A stretch of 43,001 bases of DNA from Alphaproteobacteria bacterium (GTDB lineage: Bacteria > Pseudomonadota > Alphaproteobacteria > Bin95), in NCBI GenBank assembly GCA_022827685.1, contig JAJEIH010000057.1:1-43001 (forward strand), written 5' to 3'. The position numbers were made by a program, and so were the translations under genes. Numbering within the stretch: position 1 is the first letter of the stretch; the number at the start of each line of letters is the position of its first letter. The notes under the pieces were generated by a model. It was not told the DNA's origin. It searched no databases and was given only the letters and a program-made list of their open reading frames with translations. Positions 6,281 to 15,277 of the stretch are shown here, one piece after another.

Positions 6281-7456
6281 ATGGCCGCCGTCCTCCCCGC
6301 CCTGGTCGCGACCCTCGCGATGCAGGCCATCGTCGTCATCGCCTCGCTCATCGTGCCGATCACGGTGCAGGAGAGCGCGGGCGCGCTCGGCATCGACCCG
6401 GCCATGGTCGGCTACTACACGATGGTGATGTGGCTCGGCGGCATGGCCTCCACCCTGTTCTCGGGCGGGCTGATCCGCCGCTTCGGCGCCCTGCGCGTCT
6501 GCCAGGCGAGCCTGGCATTGGCCGCGGCCGGCGCGCTGTTCACCGGCGTGCCCAGCATTCCGGCCTTCGCGCTCGCCGGCTTCCTGATCGGCATGGCCTA
6601 CGGGCCGGCCAACCCCGCCGGCTCGCACCTGCTTGCGCGGCTCTCCCCGCCCCGACTTCGCGGGCGGGTCTTCTCGGTCAAGCAGACCAGCGTGCCGGTG
6701 GGCGCCGCGATTGCGGGCCTGCTTGTGCCGGCGGTCGTGGACGCCTGGGGCTGGCAGGCCGCAGGACCGGCGATCGCACTCCTCTGCATTGCGGCAATGG
6801 TCGCCGTCCAGCCCTGGCGCGCCGGCCTCGACGGCGACCGCGACCCCTCAGCCCGTCCGTTGGCCGCAGGCCCGCTGGCCGCGATCCGGCAGACCTGGAT
6901 GCTGCCCGCCCTGCGCCGCACCGTGCTCGCCTCGACGGTCTTCTCGATGGGGCAGTTCTGCTTCACCGCGTTCTTCGTCGTCTTCGTCATGCAGCGCGCC
7001 GGTTTGGGCCTTGCCGAGGCGGGTTCGCTGTTCTCCGTCGGCTTCGTCGCCGGTATTGCGGCCCGCGTCGGCTGGGGATGGGGGGCCGACGCCACCTCCA
7101 GCCGCGCCGCGCTCGCCGCGCTCGGGGTCGCAATGGCCGCCACGGCGCTGGCTGCAACCGCGCTCGGCCCCGGCTGGCCCTGGCTCGCCGTCGCCGCCCT
7201 GTCGGCGTCATTCGGCGCAACGGCCGTCGGCTGGAACGGCGTCTATCTGGCCGAGGTCGCGCGGCTTGCGCCCGGCGGCGATGTCGGGGCGGCCACGGGC
7301 GGAGCGATGTTCTTCACGCTCACCGGCTCCGCCTTCGGTCCGGCGCTGTTCGGGGCCGTCGCGGGGTCCCTTGGATACGACGCCGCATTCGTGCTGATGG
7401 CCGCTGTGACAGGGGCGGCAGGGCTGTGGGTGGCGCTCGGAAAGGACGCCGTGTGA
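6281..7456 (+). CDS. MFS transporter
   Basis: This 391-aa major facilitator superfamily protein has about 11-12 hydrophobic helices in two halves. A loop with RLSPPRLRGRVFSVKQTSVPVG lies between early helices, and a hydrophilic centre near residues 190-205 separates the halves. GGLIRRFGALRV resembles the loop 2-3 signature GxxxDRxGRR in degenerate form. A TTG at 6260 is an alternative start adding seven residues. It is divergent from the sodium-channel gene and followed by speD after about 90 bp. No substrate can be assigned, and the neighbouring polyamine genes are only a weak hint. Confidence 0.75.
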   Translation: MAAVLPALVATLAMQAIVVIASLIVPITVQESAGALGIDPAMVGYYTMVMWLGGMASTLFSGGLIRRFGALRVCQASLALAAAGALFTGVPSIPAFALAGFLIGMAYGPANPAGSHLLARLSPPRLRGRVFSVKQTSVPVGAAIAGLLVPAVVDAWGWQAAGPAIALLCIAAMVAVQPWRAGLDGDRDPSARPLAAGPLAAIRQTWMLPALRRTVLASTVFSMGQFCFTAFFVVFVMQRAGLGLAEAGSLFSVGFVAGIAARVGWGWGADATSSRAALAALGVAMAATALAATALGPGWPWLAVAALSASFGATAVGWNGVYLAEVARLAPGGDVGAATGGAMFFTLTGSAFGPALFGAVAGSLGYDAAFVLMAAVTGAAGLWVALGKDAV

Positions 7457-7546
7457 TTCCTCTTGCGTGCGCAGCGAACGGGCGTATTTTGTCGCGCCTT
7501 GCCGCGCCCCGCGCCGCAATCCATCTCAAGCTTCGGGAGGACGCCT

Positions 7547-7990
7547 TTGGCCCAGTCGTCTGCCGCCATTTCCGACGAGGCGGTGACCGCCCGCCTGTTT
7601 CCCCGCGAACAGGCCGCGGCGAAGGATTACTTTGTCGAGCGGGACGGCCTGCGCTACGCCGGCACACACCTGTTGGTGGATTTATGGGGCGCCAGGGACC
7701 TCGACGATCCGGCGGCGATCGACCGCGCGCTGCGCGCCTGCGCCGAGGCCTCGGGCGCGACGGTGCTCGGCGCCGACCTGCACCGCTTCCAGCCGAACGG
7801 CGTTTCCGGCGTGCTGCTGCTCGCCGAATCGCATATCTCGATCCACACTTGGCCCGAGCGCGGGTTCGCGGCGCTCGACCTGTTCATGTGCGGAGAGTGC
7901 GATCCCTATGCAGGCATCGAGGTGTTGAAGCGGGCCTTCGAGCCGGAGCAGATAACGCTGACAGAACACAAGCGGGGCATGATCCCGTGA
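7547..7990 (+). CDS. speD: S-adenosylmethionine decarboxylase proenzyme
   Basis: SpeD makes decarboxylated SAM, the aminopropyl donor for spermidine. It is a short prokaryotic (class 1B-like) proenzyme that cuts itself to form a pyruvoyl cofactor. The cleavage site is Glu94-Ser95 in LAESHISIHTWPE. His100 and Cys115 (FMCG) keep the 5- and 15-residue spacing of the Thermotoga enzyme. The frame opens at a TTG at 7463, but GGGAGGA at 7536 points to the TTG at 7547, giving 147 aa. Its stop overlaps the speE start (GTGA), so the two are translationally coupled. Confidence 0.88.
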   Translation: MAQSSAAISDEAVTARLFPREQAAAKDYFVERDGLRYAGTHLLVDLWGARDLDDPAAIDRALRACAEASGATVLGADLHRFQPNGVSGVLLLAESHISIHTWPERGFAALDLFMCGECDPYAGIEVLKRAFEPEQITLTEHKRGMIP

Positions 7991-8838
7991 CCGGCGGCGG
8001 CTGGTTCGAGGAAGCCATCCACGTCCACGCGACGCAGAAGCTCGAAATCACCCAGGTCCTCTACAGTTCCGATACGGACCTGCAGAAGATCGTCATCTTC
8101 GAGAACCCGACCTTCGGGCGGGTGATGACGCTCGACGGCGTGGTGCAGGTCACCGAGGGCGACGAGTTCATCTATCACGAGATGATGGCGCACGTGCCGA
8201 TCCTGGCGCATGGCGCGGTCCGCGATGCGCTGATCGTCGGCGGCGGAGACGGCGGGCTTCTGGAAGAAGTGCTGAAGCACCCGGTAGAGCACGCCACCAT
8301 GGTGGAGATCGACAGGGGCGTGGTGGACCTCGCCCGGCAGTATCTGCCCTCGATCTGCAAGGGCGCGTTCGACGATCCCCGCACCGACCTCGTCATTGCC
8401 GACGGCGCGCGTTTCGTGGCCGGGACGGACAGCCGCTACGACGTGATCCTGATCGATTCGACCGATCCCATCGGTCCCGGCGAGGTCCTGTTCCAGCGCG
8501 AGTTCTATGCCGGCTGCAAGCGCTGCCTGAAGCCCGGCGGCATCCTGGTGACGCAGAACGGCGTGGCCTTCGTGCAGGGCGAGGAACTGACCTCGTCCTG
8601 GCGTCATTTCAACGCGCTGTTCGCCGACCCCGCCGCTTATGCCGTCGCGGTGCCGACCTATATCTGGGGCTTCATGGCGCTCGGCTGGGCGAGCGACGAC
8701 CCGGCCCACCGCCGGAGGCCGCTCGCCACTATCGAGAAGCGCTATGCTGCGGCCGGCCTCGACACGCGCTATTACAATCCGGAAATCCATCTCGGCGCCT
8801 TCGCGCTGCCGACCTACATGAAGGAGCTGATGCGGTGA
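7987..8838 (+). CDS. speE: Spermidine synthase (polyamine aminopropyltransferase)
   Basis: This cytosolic enzyme transfers the aminopropyl group from decarboxylated SAM to putrescine. The 283-aa protein has an N-terminal beta domain (WFEEAIH, followed by FGRVMTLDGVVQVTEGDEFIYHEMMAH), the cofactor motif GGGDGG (85-90), Asp109 in VEID, and the catalytic DSTDPIGPG beginning at Asp157. It starts at a GTG overlapping the speD stop by 4 nt and ends in a GTGA overlap with the dioxygenase gene. It forms a three-gene coupled unit. Confidence 0.92.
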   Translation: MTGGGWFEEAIHVHATQKLEITQVLYSSDTDLQKIVIFENPTFGRVMTLDGVVQVTEGDEFIYHEMMAHVPILAHGAVRDALIVGGGDGGLLEEVLKHPVEHATMVEIDRGVVDLARQYLPSICKGAFDDPRTDLVIADGARFVAGTDSRYDVILIDSTDPIGPGEVLFQREFYAGCKRCLKPGGILVTQNGVAFVQGEELTSSWRHFNALFADPAAYAVAVPTYIWGFMALGWASDDPAHRRRPLATIEKRYAAAGLDTRYYNPEIHLGAFALPTYMKELMR

Positions 8839-9722
8839 CGACCCCCTGCGCCGGGACAGTCCCGATAGAAGTCGTTCCGACGGGCTTTGCGCTGGGCGCC
8901 GAGATACGCGGCATAGACGCGCGCAAGCCGCCGCCTCCCGAGGCGGCCGAGGCGCTGCGGGAGGCTTGGAAGCAGCATCTTGTGCTGCTCTTCCGGGGTC
9001 AGACGGGCCTGTCGGACAAGGAATTGATTGCCTTCACGCAGGTCTTCGGGCCGTTGCAGGAAGCGCCCAACAGCGATGTGACCGCAGGCTTCGGGTCGTT
9101 TGCGGATGTGCCCCCGGAAGTGACGATCATCTCCAATATCGAGGTGGACGGCCGGCCTATCGGGGCGCTCGGCGCGGGCGAGGCGGACTGGCACACGGAC
9201 ATGTCGTTCATCGAGGAGCCGCCTGCGGGCTCCTGCCTCTACGCCATCGAGGTGCCGCCTTCCGGTGGCAATACCTCCTTCACCAACATGCACCGCGCTC
9301 TCGACACGCTGGACGCCGAAACGGCGGCCACCGTGAAGGATGCCCGGTGCGTGCATGACCTGTCGCTGACATCGACCGGCTCGCGGCGGCAGGGCATCCC
9401 GGAGGTCGCCGATGTGCGCGAGACGCCGGGGGCGCGCCATCCCGTCCTGCGCACCCACCCCGACACCGGGCGCAAGGCGCTCTTCCTCGGACGGCGGCGC
9501 AATGCCTGGCTCGTCGGCTTCGAGGTCGGGGAAAGCGAGCGCCTGCTCGACCGCCTCTGGTCCCATGCGGCGGACGAGGCCCATGTCTGGGAGCACCGCT
9601 GGCGCGAGGGCGACATCGTGCTCTGGGACAACCGCGCCGTCATGCACCGGCGGGACCCCTTCGATCCGGCGACTCGCCGGCTGATGCACCGCACCCAGGT
9701 CAAGGGCGGGCGGCCTTACTGA
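8835..9722 (+). CDS. TauD/TfdA-family Fe(II)/2-oxoglutarate dioxygenase
   Basis: This 295-aa non-haem iron oxygenase has metal ligands His120 and Asp122 (WHTDMSF) and His271 (AVMHRRDPFD). Arg282 or Arg286 probably binds 2-oxoglutarate. Family members hydroxylate taurine, other sulfonates, 2,4-D or amino-acid derivatives. Hydroxylation of a sulfonate releases sulfite. The GTG start overlaps the speE stop by 4 nt. Downstream lie a sulfite exporter and an APS reductase cluster, which makes a sulfonate substrate attractive, but coupling to speE leaves a polyamine-related substrate possible. Confidence 0.85.
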   Translation: MTTPCAGTVPIEVVPTGFALGAEIRGIDARKPPPPEAAEALREAWKQHLVLLFRGQTGLSDKELIAFTQVFGPLQEAPNSDVTAGFGSFADVPPEVTIISNIEVDGRPIGALGAGEADWHTDMSFIEEPPAGSCLYAIEVPPSGGNTSFTNMHRALDTLDAETAATVKDARCVHDLSLTSTGSRRQGIPEVADVRETPGARHPVLRTHPDTGRKALFLGRRRNAWLVGFEVGESERLLDRLWSHAADEAHVWEHRWREGDIVLWDNRAVMHRRDPFDPATRRLMHRTQVKGGRPY

Positions 9723-9834
9723 GCGGCATTGCGCCCGTCAAGCCGGGGGCTGAACGGCCCATGGGGGCACCGGTCCGGGAAACCGGCGCAACTCGTCTTG
9801 CGCATGGGCGGCGGCGGGCCTAAGAGGGGCCGCC

Positions 9835-10752
9835 ATGCAGATCTATCTGCCGGTTGCCGAACTTTCGGTCGATGTCTTCCTGTTGCTGGGGATGGGCGCC
9901 GGAGTGGGCGTATTGTCCGGCTTGTTCGGCGTCGGCGGCGGCTTCCTGATGACGCCGCTCCTGATCTTCATCGGCATACCGCCTCCGGTTGCGGTCGCAA
10001 GCGAGGCGAACCAGCTCGTCGCCACCTCCGTCTCGGGCGTGCTGGCCCATTGGCGGCGCGGCGCCGTGGACTTCAAGATGGGCCTGGTGCTGCTGTCCGG
10101 CGGCGTGCTGGGCTCGGCCGGCGGTGTGTGGCTGTTCAAGCTGCTGCGCGGCCTCGGCCAGATCGATCTGGCGATCTCGCTTTGCTACGTCGTGTTCCTC
10201 GGCATTGTCGGCTCGCTGATGATGGCCGAGAGCCTCCGCGCCCTCCTGCGGCAGCGGAAGGGCGTGGCGCGGCGCGGCAAGCTGCACCGCCATATCTGGA
10301 TCCACGGCCTGCCGCTCAAGATGCGCTTTCAGAAGTCGCGCCTCTACATCAGCGCGGTGATGCCCTTTCTGATCGGCCTGCTGGTGGGTCTGCTGGCCGC
10401 CATCATGGGCGTGGGCGGCGGCTTCATCATGGTGCCGGCGATGATCTACCTGCTGGGCATGCCGACTTCCATGGTGGCGGGCACCTCGCTGTTCCAGATC
10501 CTGTTTGTCGTCTCGACCGTCACCCTGCTCCAGTCGGCCGCCAACCAGACGGTGGATGTGATCCTGGCGCTGCTGCTGCTGGCGGGCTCGGTGGTGGGCG
10601 TCCAGGTCGGCACCCGCCTCGGCGCAAGGCTGCCAAGCGAGCAGTTCCGCGTGCTCCTGGCCGCACTCGTGCTTGCCGTCTGCCTCAAGCTGCTTTTCGA
10701 CCTGGTGACCACGCCCGACGACCTGTTTTCGCTTCAACCGGGCCTGCTCTGA
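9835..10752 (+). CDS. TauE/SafE family transporter, probable sulfite exporter
   Basis: This 305-aa inner-membrane protein of the TSUP family contains the two internal repeat motifs GVGGGF (32-37 and 192-197), each followed by a conserved proline loop. A cytosolic basic loop (about 136-170) separates the halves, and about eight hydrophobic segments are visible. Family members export sulfite, sulfoacetate or other sulfur anions. The adjacent apr-sat genes favour sulfite. GAGGGGCCGCC precedes the ATG. The stop overlaps the next start by one base (TGATG). Confidence 0.85.
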   Translation: MQIYLPVAELSVDVFLLLGMGAGVGVLSGLFGVGGGFLMTPLLIFIGIPPPVAVASEANQLVATSVSGVLAHWRRGAVDFKMGLVLLSGGVLGSAGGVWLFKLLRGLGQIDLAISLCYVVFLGIVGSLMMAESLRALLRQRKGVARRGKLHRHIWIHGLPLKMRFQKSRLYISAVMPFLIGLLVGLLAAIMGVGGGFIMVPAMIYLLGMPTSMVAGTSLFQILFVVSTVTLLQSAANQTVDVILALLLLAGSVVGVQVGTRLGARLPSEQFRVLLAALVLAVCLKLLFDLVTTPDDLFSLQPGLL

Positions 10753-11498
10753 TGCGCCTGCTGGCCGCGATAGTTCTACTCGCTGCGGCGGCGCCCGCAT
10801 CGGCGGCTCAATTCGTGGTCGATGTTTCAGAACGGACAGTCGCCATTACGGCCGGGTTCACCGGGGCGGAGCTCGTGGTCTTCGGAACCGCGGCGCAGGC
10901 GCAGGGATCGGTCGGGGAAGAACACGGCGTGATCGTGGTGATTCGGGGGCCGGAGCAACCTACGGTGGTCCGCCGCAAGGAGCGCCAGTACGGCGTCTGG
11001 GCCAATCACGGCGGCGTGACCTTTCCGGAAGCGCCGGCTTTCGTGTGGGTCGCCGCGAGCGAAGCCTTCGCCGACCGGCCGCTCGCGGAGGTTCTGGCCA
11101 GGTACAGGATCGGACAGGACTTCCTTGCCCCCACGCCGGCGGGCGGGGACATCGGGGCTCTCGATATGTTCCAGGCGGCGCTTGTGAGGCGCAAGCAGGT
11201 GAACGGGCTTTATTCGGCGGAGTTCGGCCGCGTCGAGTTTCTGGGAGAACACCTGTTCCGCACGCGTGTCATGTTTCCTGCCAACGTTCCCGTGGGAAGC
11301 TACCGGATCGAAGTGTTCGAGCTGAGGGACGCCAATGTGGTGAACGTCACGGCGAGCGCACTCCATGTCCGAAAAGCCGGGCTCGAGGCGGCGGTTTTCC
11401 GCTTCGCGCACGATTTTCCCATCCTGCACGGTCTCGTTGCCATCGTCCTGGCCTTGATGGCAGGATGGCTTGCAGGCGCCGTCGCGCGGAGAACCTGA
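10752..11498 (+). CDS. TIGR02186-like membrane-anchored periplasmic protein
   Basis: This 248-aa protein has a signal peptide (1-18, ending APASA), a beta-rich periplasmic domain and one C-terminal helix (about 225-245) ending in RRT. The opening FVVDVSERTVAITAGFTGAELVVFG and the alternation of strands match what I recall of the alphaproteobacterial TIGR02186 (Alph_Pro_TM) family. That family commonly accompanies TauE/SafE exporters, and its function is unknown. The one-base overlap with the exporter gene suggests a physical or functional partner, perhaps a periplasmic subunit for anion handling. Confidence 0.7.
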   Translation: MRLLAAIVLLAAAAPASAAQFVVDVSERTVAITAGFTGAELVVFGTAAQAQGSVGEEHGVIVVIRGPEQPTVVRRKERQYGVWANHGGVTFPEAPAFVWVAASEAFADRPLAEVLARYRIGQDFLAPTPAGGDIGALDMFQAALVRRKQVNGLYSAEFGRVEFLGEHLFRTRVMFPANVPVGSYRIEVFELRDANVVNVTASALHVRKAGLEAAVFRFAHDFPILHGLVAIVLALMAGWLAGAVARRT

Positions 11499-11502
11499 CT
11501 CC

Positions 11503-11988
11503 TTGGCCGAACTTCCTTCCCCCTCGACGCGGACCCTGCTCTGCGTCGTCGACGAGAGCGACGAACTGCCGGTGGCGTTGACCTTCGCCGCGCTCAGGTC
11601 CCGGCGCACGGGCAGCCATGTCGGCCTGCTTTACGTCATCGACACGCCGGCGGATTTCCAGCACTGGTCGGCTGTCGGCGAGCTCATGCGCGAGGAAGCG
11701 CGGGAGCATGCCGAGACGGTCATCCTGCAGGCGGCGGCGCGGGTGCAGCGCCTGTCCGGCAGGGTGCCCTCGCTGGCGATCCGCGAAGGCGACAAGGTGG
11801 ACGAGACGATACAGGCCTGCGAGGACGACCCTTCGGTCGCGTTCCTGATCCTGGCCTCCGATACGGGCCCCAAGGGACCGGGTCCCCTGATATCCTCGCT
11901 GACCGGCAAATCGGTCGGCCGCCTGCAGGTGCCGGTGGTCATCCTGCCGGGCAATCTCTCCGAAGAAGAGATAACGCGCTTCGCCTGA
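11503..11988 (+). CDS. Universal stress protein (UspA family)
   Basis: This 161-aa UspA-fold protein has RTLLCVVDESDELPVALTFAA (first strand and helix), VGLLYVID, an acidic middle, and a C-terminal SVGRLQVPVVILPGN strand. The nucleotide loop looks degenerate, as SDTGPKGPGPLISSLTGKS. The TTG at 11503 follows a GGAGAA site at 11488 and is 4 bp after the previous stop. A TTG at 11470 is an alternative. It closes the exporter operon. UspA-like proteins often sense ATP or stress, but its exact role here is unknown. Confidence 0.75.
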   Translation: MAELPSPSTRTLLCVVDESDELPVALTFAALRSRRTGSHVGLLYVIDTPADFQHWSAVGELMREEAREHAETVILQAAARVQRLSGRVPSLAIREGDKVDETIQACEDDPSVAFLILASDTGPKGPGPLISSLTGKSVGRLQVPVVILPGNLSEEEITRFA

Positions 11989-12015
11989 CGGAGCCGGGAG
12001 CGCGCCGCGCCATCC

Positions 12016-12044
12016 TTGACAACCCATCGCGCTAATTGGATGTA
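12016..12044 (+). promoter_or_regulatory. Candidate promoter of aprM-aprB-aprA-sat
   Basis: A perfect TTGACA (12016-12021) is followed after 17 bp by GATGTA (12039-12044), a weak -10. It lies in the 127-bp gap before aprM, about 70 bp from the start codon. The strong -35 is seen directly; the -10 assignment is tentative. Confidence 0.4.
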
Positions 12045-12115
12045 TCGTCCCCGGGGGCGGATCGATATTGTCGCTCAGGGCGTTTAACGGAACAGGCTGA
12101 AATTGGGGCTGTCGC

Positions 12116-12901
12116 GTGTTCACCAGTAATCCCTTCGCCGCGCTTTCGGAGTCCATCGACCCCGGTGTCATGCAGACCTATGTGGTCATCATGATCCTGC
12201 TGGTCGTGGGCGGCACCCTGTTCGACATCTGGCACAAGGGCAGCGCCGCCTATTTCTTCCGCAGCTGGCGGAAATCGCGGGACACGGGGACGCGCCGCGT
12301 CGGCGGCGGGGAAATGTCGGCGCTTGCGGTCCGGACCGCCCTGTCGGAGGGCATGACATCGGCCGAGTTCGGCCCGGGGCGCCGCAGGGTCGCCCACCTG
12401 CTGACGATGTACGGGTTCCTGGCATATGTCATCACCACCGTCATCATGGTGTTCTGGTATCCGACCCCGGCCGCGCCGACACCGGCTATCCTGCCCCTGC
12501 TGTGGGTCATCGGGGCCCTGCTGGTCTGCGTGGGCGGCTACTGGTTCTGGTTCTTCATCCGGGTCGATGTGGCGGCCGAGGGCCATACGCCGCTCCGGGC
12601 GATGCGCGCCGACCTGTTCATCCTCTCGCTCCTCTCCAGCTCGACGCTCGGGCTGATCTGGGCCGGCCTGCAGGCGATGGAGAGTTCGTGGACGACCGTG
12701 TTCCTGGGCCTCTATCTCATCGCCACGACGGTGCTGTTCGGGTCCGTTCCGTGGTCCAAGTTCGCGCACATGTTCTACAAGCCCGCAGCGGCTTTGGAGA
12801 AACGGGTGTCCGAGGCAACCGGTTCGCGGCGCAACCTGCCGGCCCCCGCAGACAAGCCCGAAATGTTCGGCAGTGCCCGCGAAAGGCCCCGCCACTACTG
12901 A
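12116..12901 (+). CDS. aprM: AprM, membrane anchor of adenylylsulfate reductase
   Basis: This 261-aa integral membrane protein has five helices at about 19-38, 93-114, 124-148, 165-187 and 193-212. It resembles the gamma-subunit-like anchor that links AprBA to the quinone pool in some sulfur oxidisers, where it replaces QmoABC. Recognisable parts are NPFAALSESIDPGVMQ, GGTLFDIWHKGSAAYFF, RRRVAHLLTMYGF, FFIRVDVAAEG and SKFAHMFYKP. Histidines 40, 94 and 218 could bind haem. It starts at a GTG and is followed by aprB after 42 bp. Confidence 0.8.
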   Translation: MFTSNPFAALSESIDPGVMQTYVVIMILLVVGGTLFDIWHKGSAAYFFRSWRKSRDTGTRRVGGGEMSALAVRTALSEGMTSAEFGPGRRRVAHLLTMYGFLAYVITTVIMVFWYPTPAAPTPAILPLLWVIGALLVCVGGYWFWFFIRVDVAAEGHTPLRAMRADLFILSLLSSSTLGLIWAGLQAMESSWTTVFLGLYLIATTVLFGSVPWSKFAHMFYKPAAALEKRVSEATGSRRNLPAPADKPEMFGSARERPRHY

Positions 12902-12943
12902 TCGGCCCATATCGGCCGTTGATGGAGGAGACAACGGAACCAC

Positions 12944-13405
12944 ATGCCGACATTCGTATATATGACCAGTTGCGACGGCTGCGGATATTGCGTGGATATC
13001 TGCCCGTCCGACATCATGCACATCGATAGCACCACCCGGCGGGCCTACAACATCGAGCCCAACATGTGCTGGGAGTGCTACTCCTGCGTGAAGGCCTGCC
13101 CGCAGCACGCCATCGACTGCCGCGGCTATGCCGACTTCGCGCCCCTGGGCCACAGCGTCCGGGTTCTGAGGGAGGAAGAGAAGGGCTCCATTTCCTGGAA
13201 GATCAAATTCCGGGACGGCCAGGAAAAGGATTTCGTTTCCCCGATCCGGACCGAGCCCTGGGGATCGATCAAGCCGCCGGCCGATTACGAGGCGCCCTCT
13301 CCCGAAGCGATGAAATCCCAGCAACTCGCGCACGAGCCGGACGCGCTCCACATCGAGGCCCTGCCCATGCTGCAACCGGACCGAACCAGTGAGGGAGGCC
13401 ACTAG
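12944..13405 (+). CDS. aprB: Adenylylsulfate reductase beta subunit
   Basis: This 153-aa iron-sulfur subunit carries electrons between the AprA flavin and AprM. Two [4Fe-4S] sets are complete: Cys10, 13, 16 and 20 (CDGCGYCVDIC) and Cys42, 45, 48 and 52 (CWECYSCVKAC). The C-terminal tail (SIKPPADYEAPSPEAM) is the one that wraps AprA in known structures. The TAG stop overlaps the aprA GTG by one base, consistent with 1:1 synthesis. Confidence 0.92.
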   Translation: MPTFVYMTSCDGCGYCVDICPSDIMHIDSTTRRAYNIEPNMCWECYSCVKACPQHAIDCRGYADFAPLGHSVRVLREEEKGSISWKIKFRDGQEKDFVSPIRTEPWGSIKPPADYEAPSPEAMKSQQLAHEPDALHIEALPMLQPDRTSEGGH

Positions 13406-15249
13406 TGAGTTTGTTCGCTCGCCGGAAAACGGTTTTCGTGGACTCGGATATCCTGGTCATCGGCGGCGGCATGGCCGGCTGCGGGGCTACCTACGAAGCC
13501 GGCTATTGGGGACGCGACCTGAAGGTGGTCTGCGTCGAGAAGGCGAACATCGAGCGCAGCGGCGCCGTCGCCCAGGGCCTGTATGCGATCAACTGCTACA
13601 TGGGCATGCAGTGGAACGAGAACCAGCCCGAGGACCATGTCCGCTACGCCCGGAACGACCTCATGGGTCTGGTGCGGGAGGATCTGGGCTTCGATATCGC
13701 CCGGCACGTCGACTCCACGGTGCACAAGTTCGAGGAGTGGGGCCTTCCCATCATGAAGGACCCGGAAACCGGACGCTATCTGCGCGAAGGCAAGTGGCAG
13801 ATCATGATCCACGGCGAGAGCTACAAGCCGATCGTCGCGGAAGCCGCCCGCAAGGCCGCCACCGAAGTCCATAACCGGGTCATGGTGACCCACCTGCTGA
13901 CGGACTCCAGGAATCCGAACCGCGTCGCCGGCGCCGTCGGCTTCAACGTCCGCACCGGAGATTTCTACGTCTTCCGCGCGAAGGCGGTCATCGTTTCCGC
14001 CGGCGGCGCGTCGCACATCTTCAAGCCCCGGGCGGTGGGCGAAGGCATGGGACGAACCTGGTACGCCCCCTGGAGCAGCGCGTCGGCCTATGCGCTGCCG
14101 ATCCTCGTCGGCGCCAAGATGACCCAGATGGAGAACCGGGTCGTCCTCACCCGCTTCAAGGACGGTTACGGCCCGGTCGGCGCCTATTTCCTCCACCTCA
14201 AGACGTACACCGAGAACGCCTACGGGGAGGAATACGAGTCCAAATGGTATGACCACACCAAGGAGTTGGTCGGGGACTATATCGACCGGCATCCGGTGCC
14301 GACCTGCCTGCGCAACCATGCCTTCCTGGAGGAAGTAAAGGCCGGCGGAGGCCCCATCCGCATGGTGACGAAGGAGGCCTTTGCCGACCCCCATCTGGAG
14401 CAGGTCGGCTGGGAGAATTTCCTCGGCATGACGATTGGACAGGCGGTCGTCTGGGCGTCCCAGAACATCGATCCCAAGCACACCAATCCGGAACTGACCA
14501 CGTCCGAGCCCTACGTCATGGGCTCGCACGCCACATGTTCGGGCGCCTGGGCAAGCGGGCCGGAAGACTGTGCGCCGTCCGATTACCAGTGGGGATACAA
14601 CCGGATGATGTCCGTCGAGGGGCTGTTCGGCGCCGGCGACACCATCGGCGGCACCGCCCACAAATTCTCGTCGGGGTCCTTCACGGAAGGCCGGATCGCC
14701 GGAAAGGCGGCGGTCAACTACGTCAACGACCTGAAGGGCGACCGGCCCCAGGTAAGCGAACAGGAGTACGAAGACCTCAAGCGGCTCGTCTTCCAGCCGC
14801 TCGAGACCTACCGGGTCGGCCGCAACGAGATCGTCGCGGGAACGGTCTCACCCAGCTACATATTGCCGATTCACGGTCTCCAGCGCCTCGAGAAGATCAT
14901 GGACGACTATGTCGGCGGTATCAGCTCCAACTACGTCACGAACGAACCCATGCTCACCCGCGGGCTGGAACTGCTGGGCATGCTGAAGGAGGACCTCGGC
15001 AGTCTCGGGGCCGAAGACCTTCACCAGCTTCAGCGCGCGTGGGAGCTTCACCACCGGGTCCTGGCCTCGGAATCGGTGACGCACCACACGATGTTCAGGA
15101 CGGAAACGCGCTGGCCGGGATACTATTACCGGGCCGATCATCCGAAGCTGGATGACGCCGACTGGCACTGCTTCACCCTGTCCCGCTACGACCGGGACTC
15201 CGGGGAATGGGCCATGGAGAAGGCCCCCGTCCACCACATCATCGACTAG
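13405..15249 (+). CDS. aprA: Adenylylsulfate reductase alpha subunit
   Basis: The FAD subunit interconverts APS and sulfite plus AMP. In a sulfur oxidiser it runs towards APS. The 614-aa protein is related to fumarate reductase flavoproteins. The FAD motif GGGMAGCGA is at 20-28. NIERSGAVAQGLYAINCYMG, the stretch around MMSVEGLFGAGDTIGG and GSHATCSGAW (His375, probably an active-site histidine) are characteristic. The length is normal. Sat follows 28 bp later. No dsr genes occur in the window, so whether the cell also oxidises elemental sulfur cannot be judged. Confidence 0.95.
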   Translation: MSLFARRKTVFVDSDILVIGGGMAGCGATYEAGYWGRDLKVVCVEKANIERSGAVAQGLYAINCYMGMQWNENQPEDHVRYARNDLMGLVREDLGFDIARHVDSTVHKFEEWGLPIMKDPETGRYLREGKWQIMIHGESYKPIVAEAARKAATEVHNRVMVTHLLTDSRNPNRVAGAVGFNVRTGDFYVFRAKAVIVSAGGASHIFKPRAVGEGMGRTWYAPWSSASAYALPILVGAKMTQMENRVVLTRFKDGYGPVGAYFLHLKTYTENAYGEEYESKWYDHTKELVGDYIDRHPVPTCLRNHAFLEEVKAGGGPIRMVTKEAFADPHLEQVGWENFLGMTIGQAVVWASQNIDPKHTNPELTTSEPYVMGSHATCSGAWASGPEDCAPSDYQWGYNRMMSVEGLFGAGDTIGGTAHKFSSGSFTEGRIAGKAAVNYVNDLKGDRPQVSEQEYEDLKRLVFQPLETYRVGRNEIVAGTVSPSYILPIHGLQRLEKIMDDYVGGISSNYVTNEPMLTRGLELLGMLKEDLGSLGAEDLHQLQRAWELHHRVLASESVTHHTMFRTETRWPGYYYRADHPKLDDADWHCFTLSRYDRDSGEWAMEKAPVHHIID

Positions 15250-15277
15250 CCTCCGCTTCCCGCCCCGGTAACGTCCC

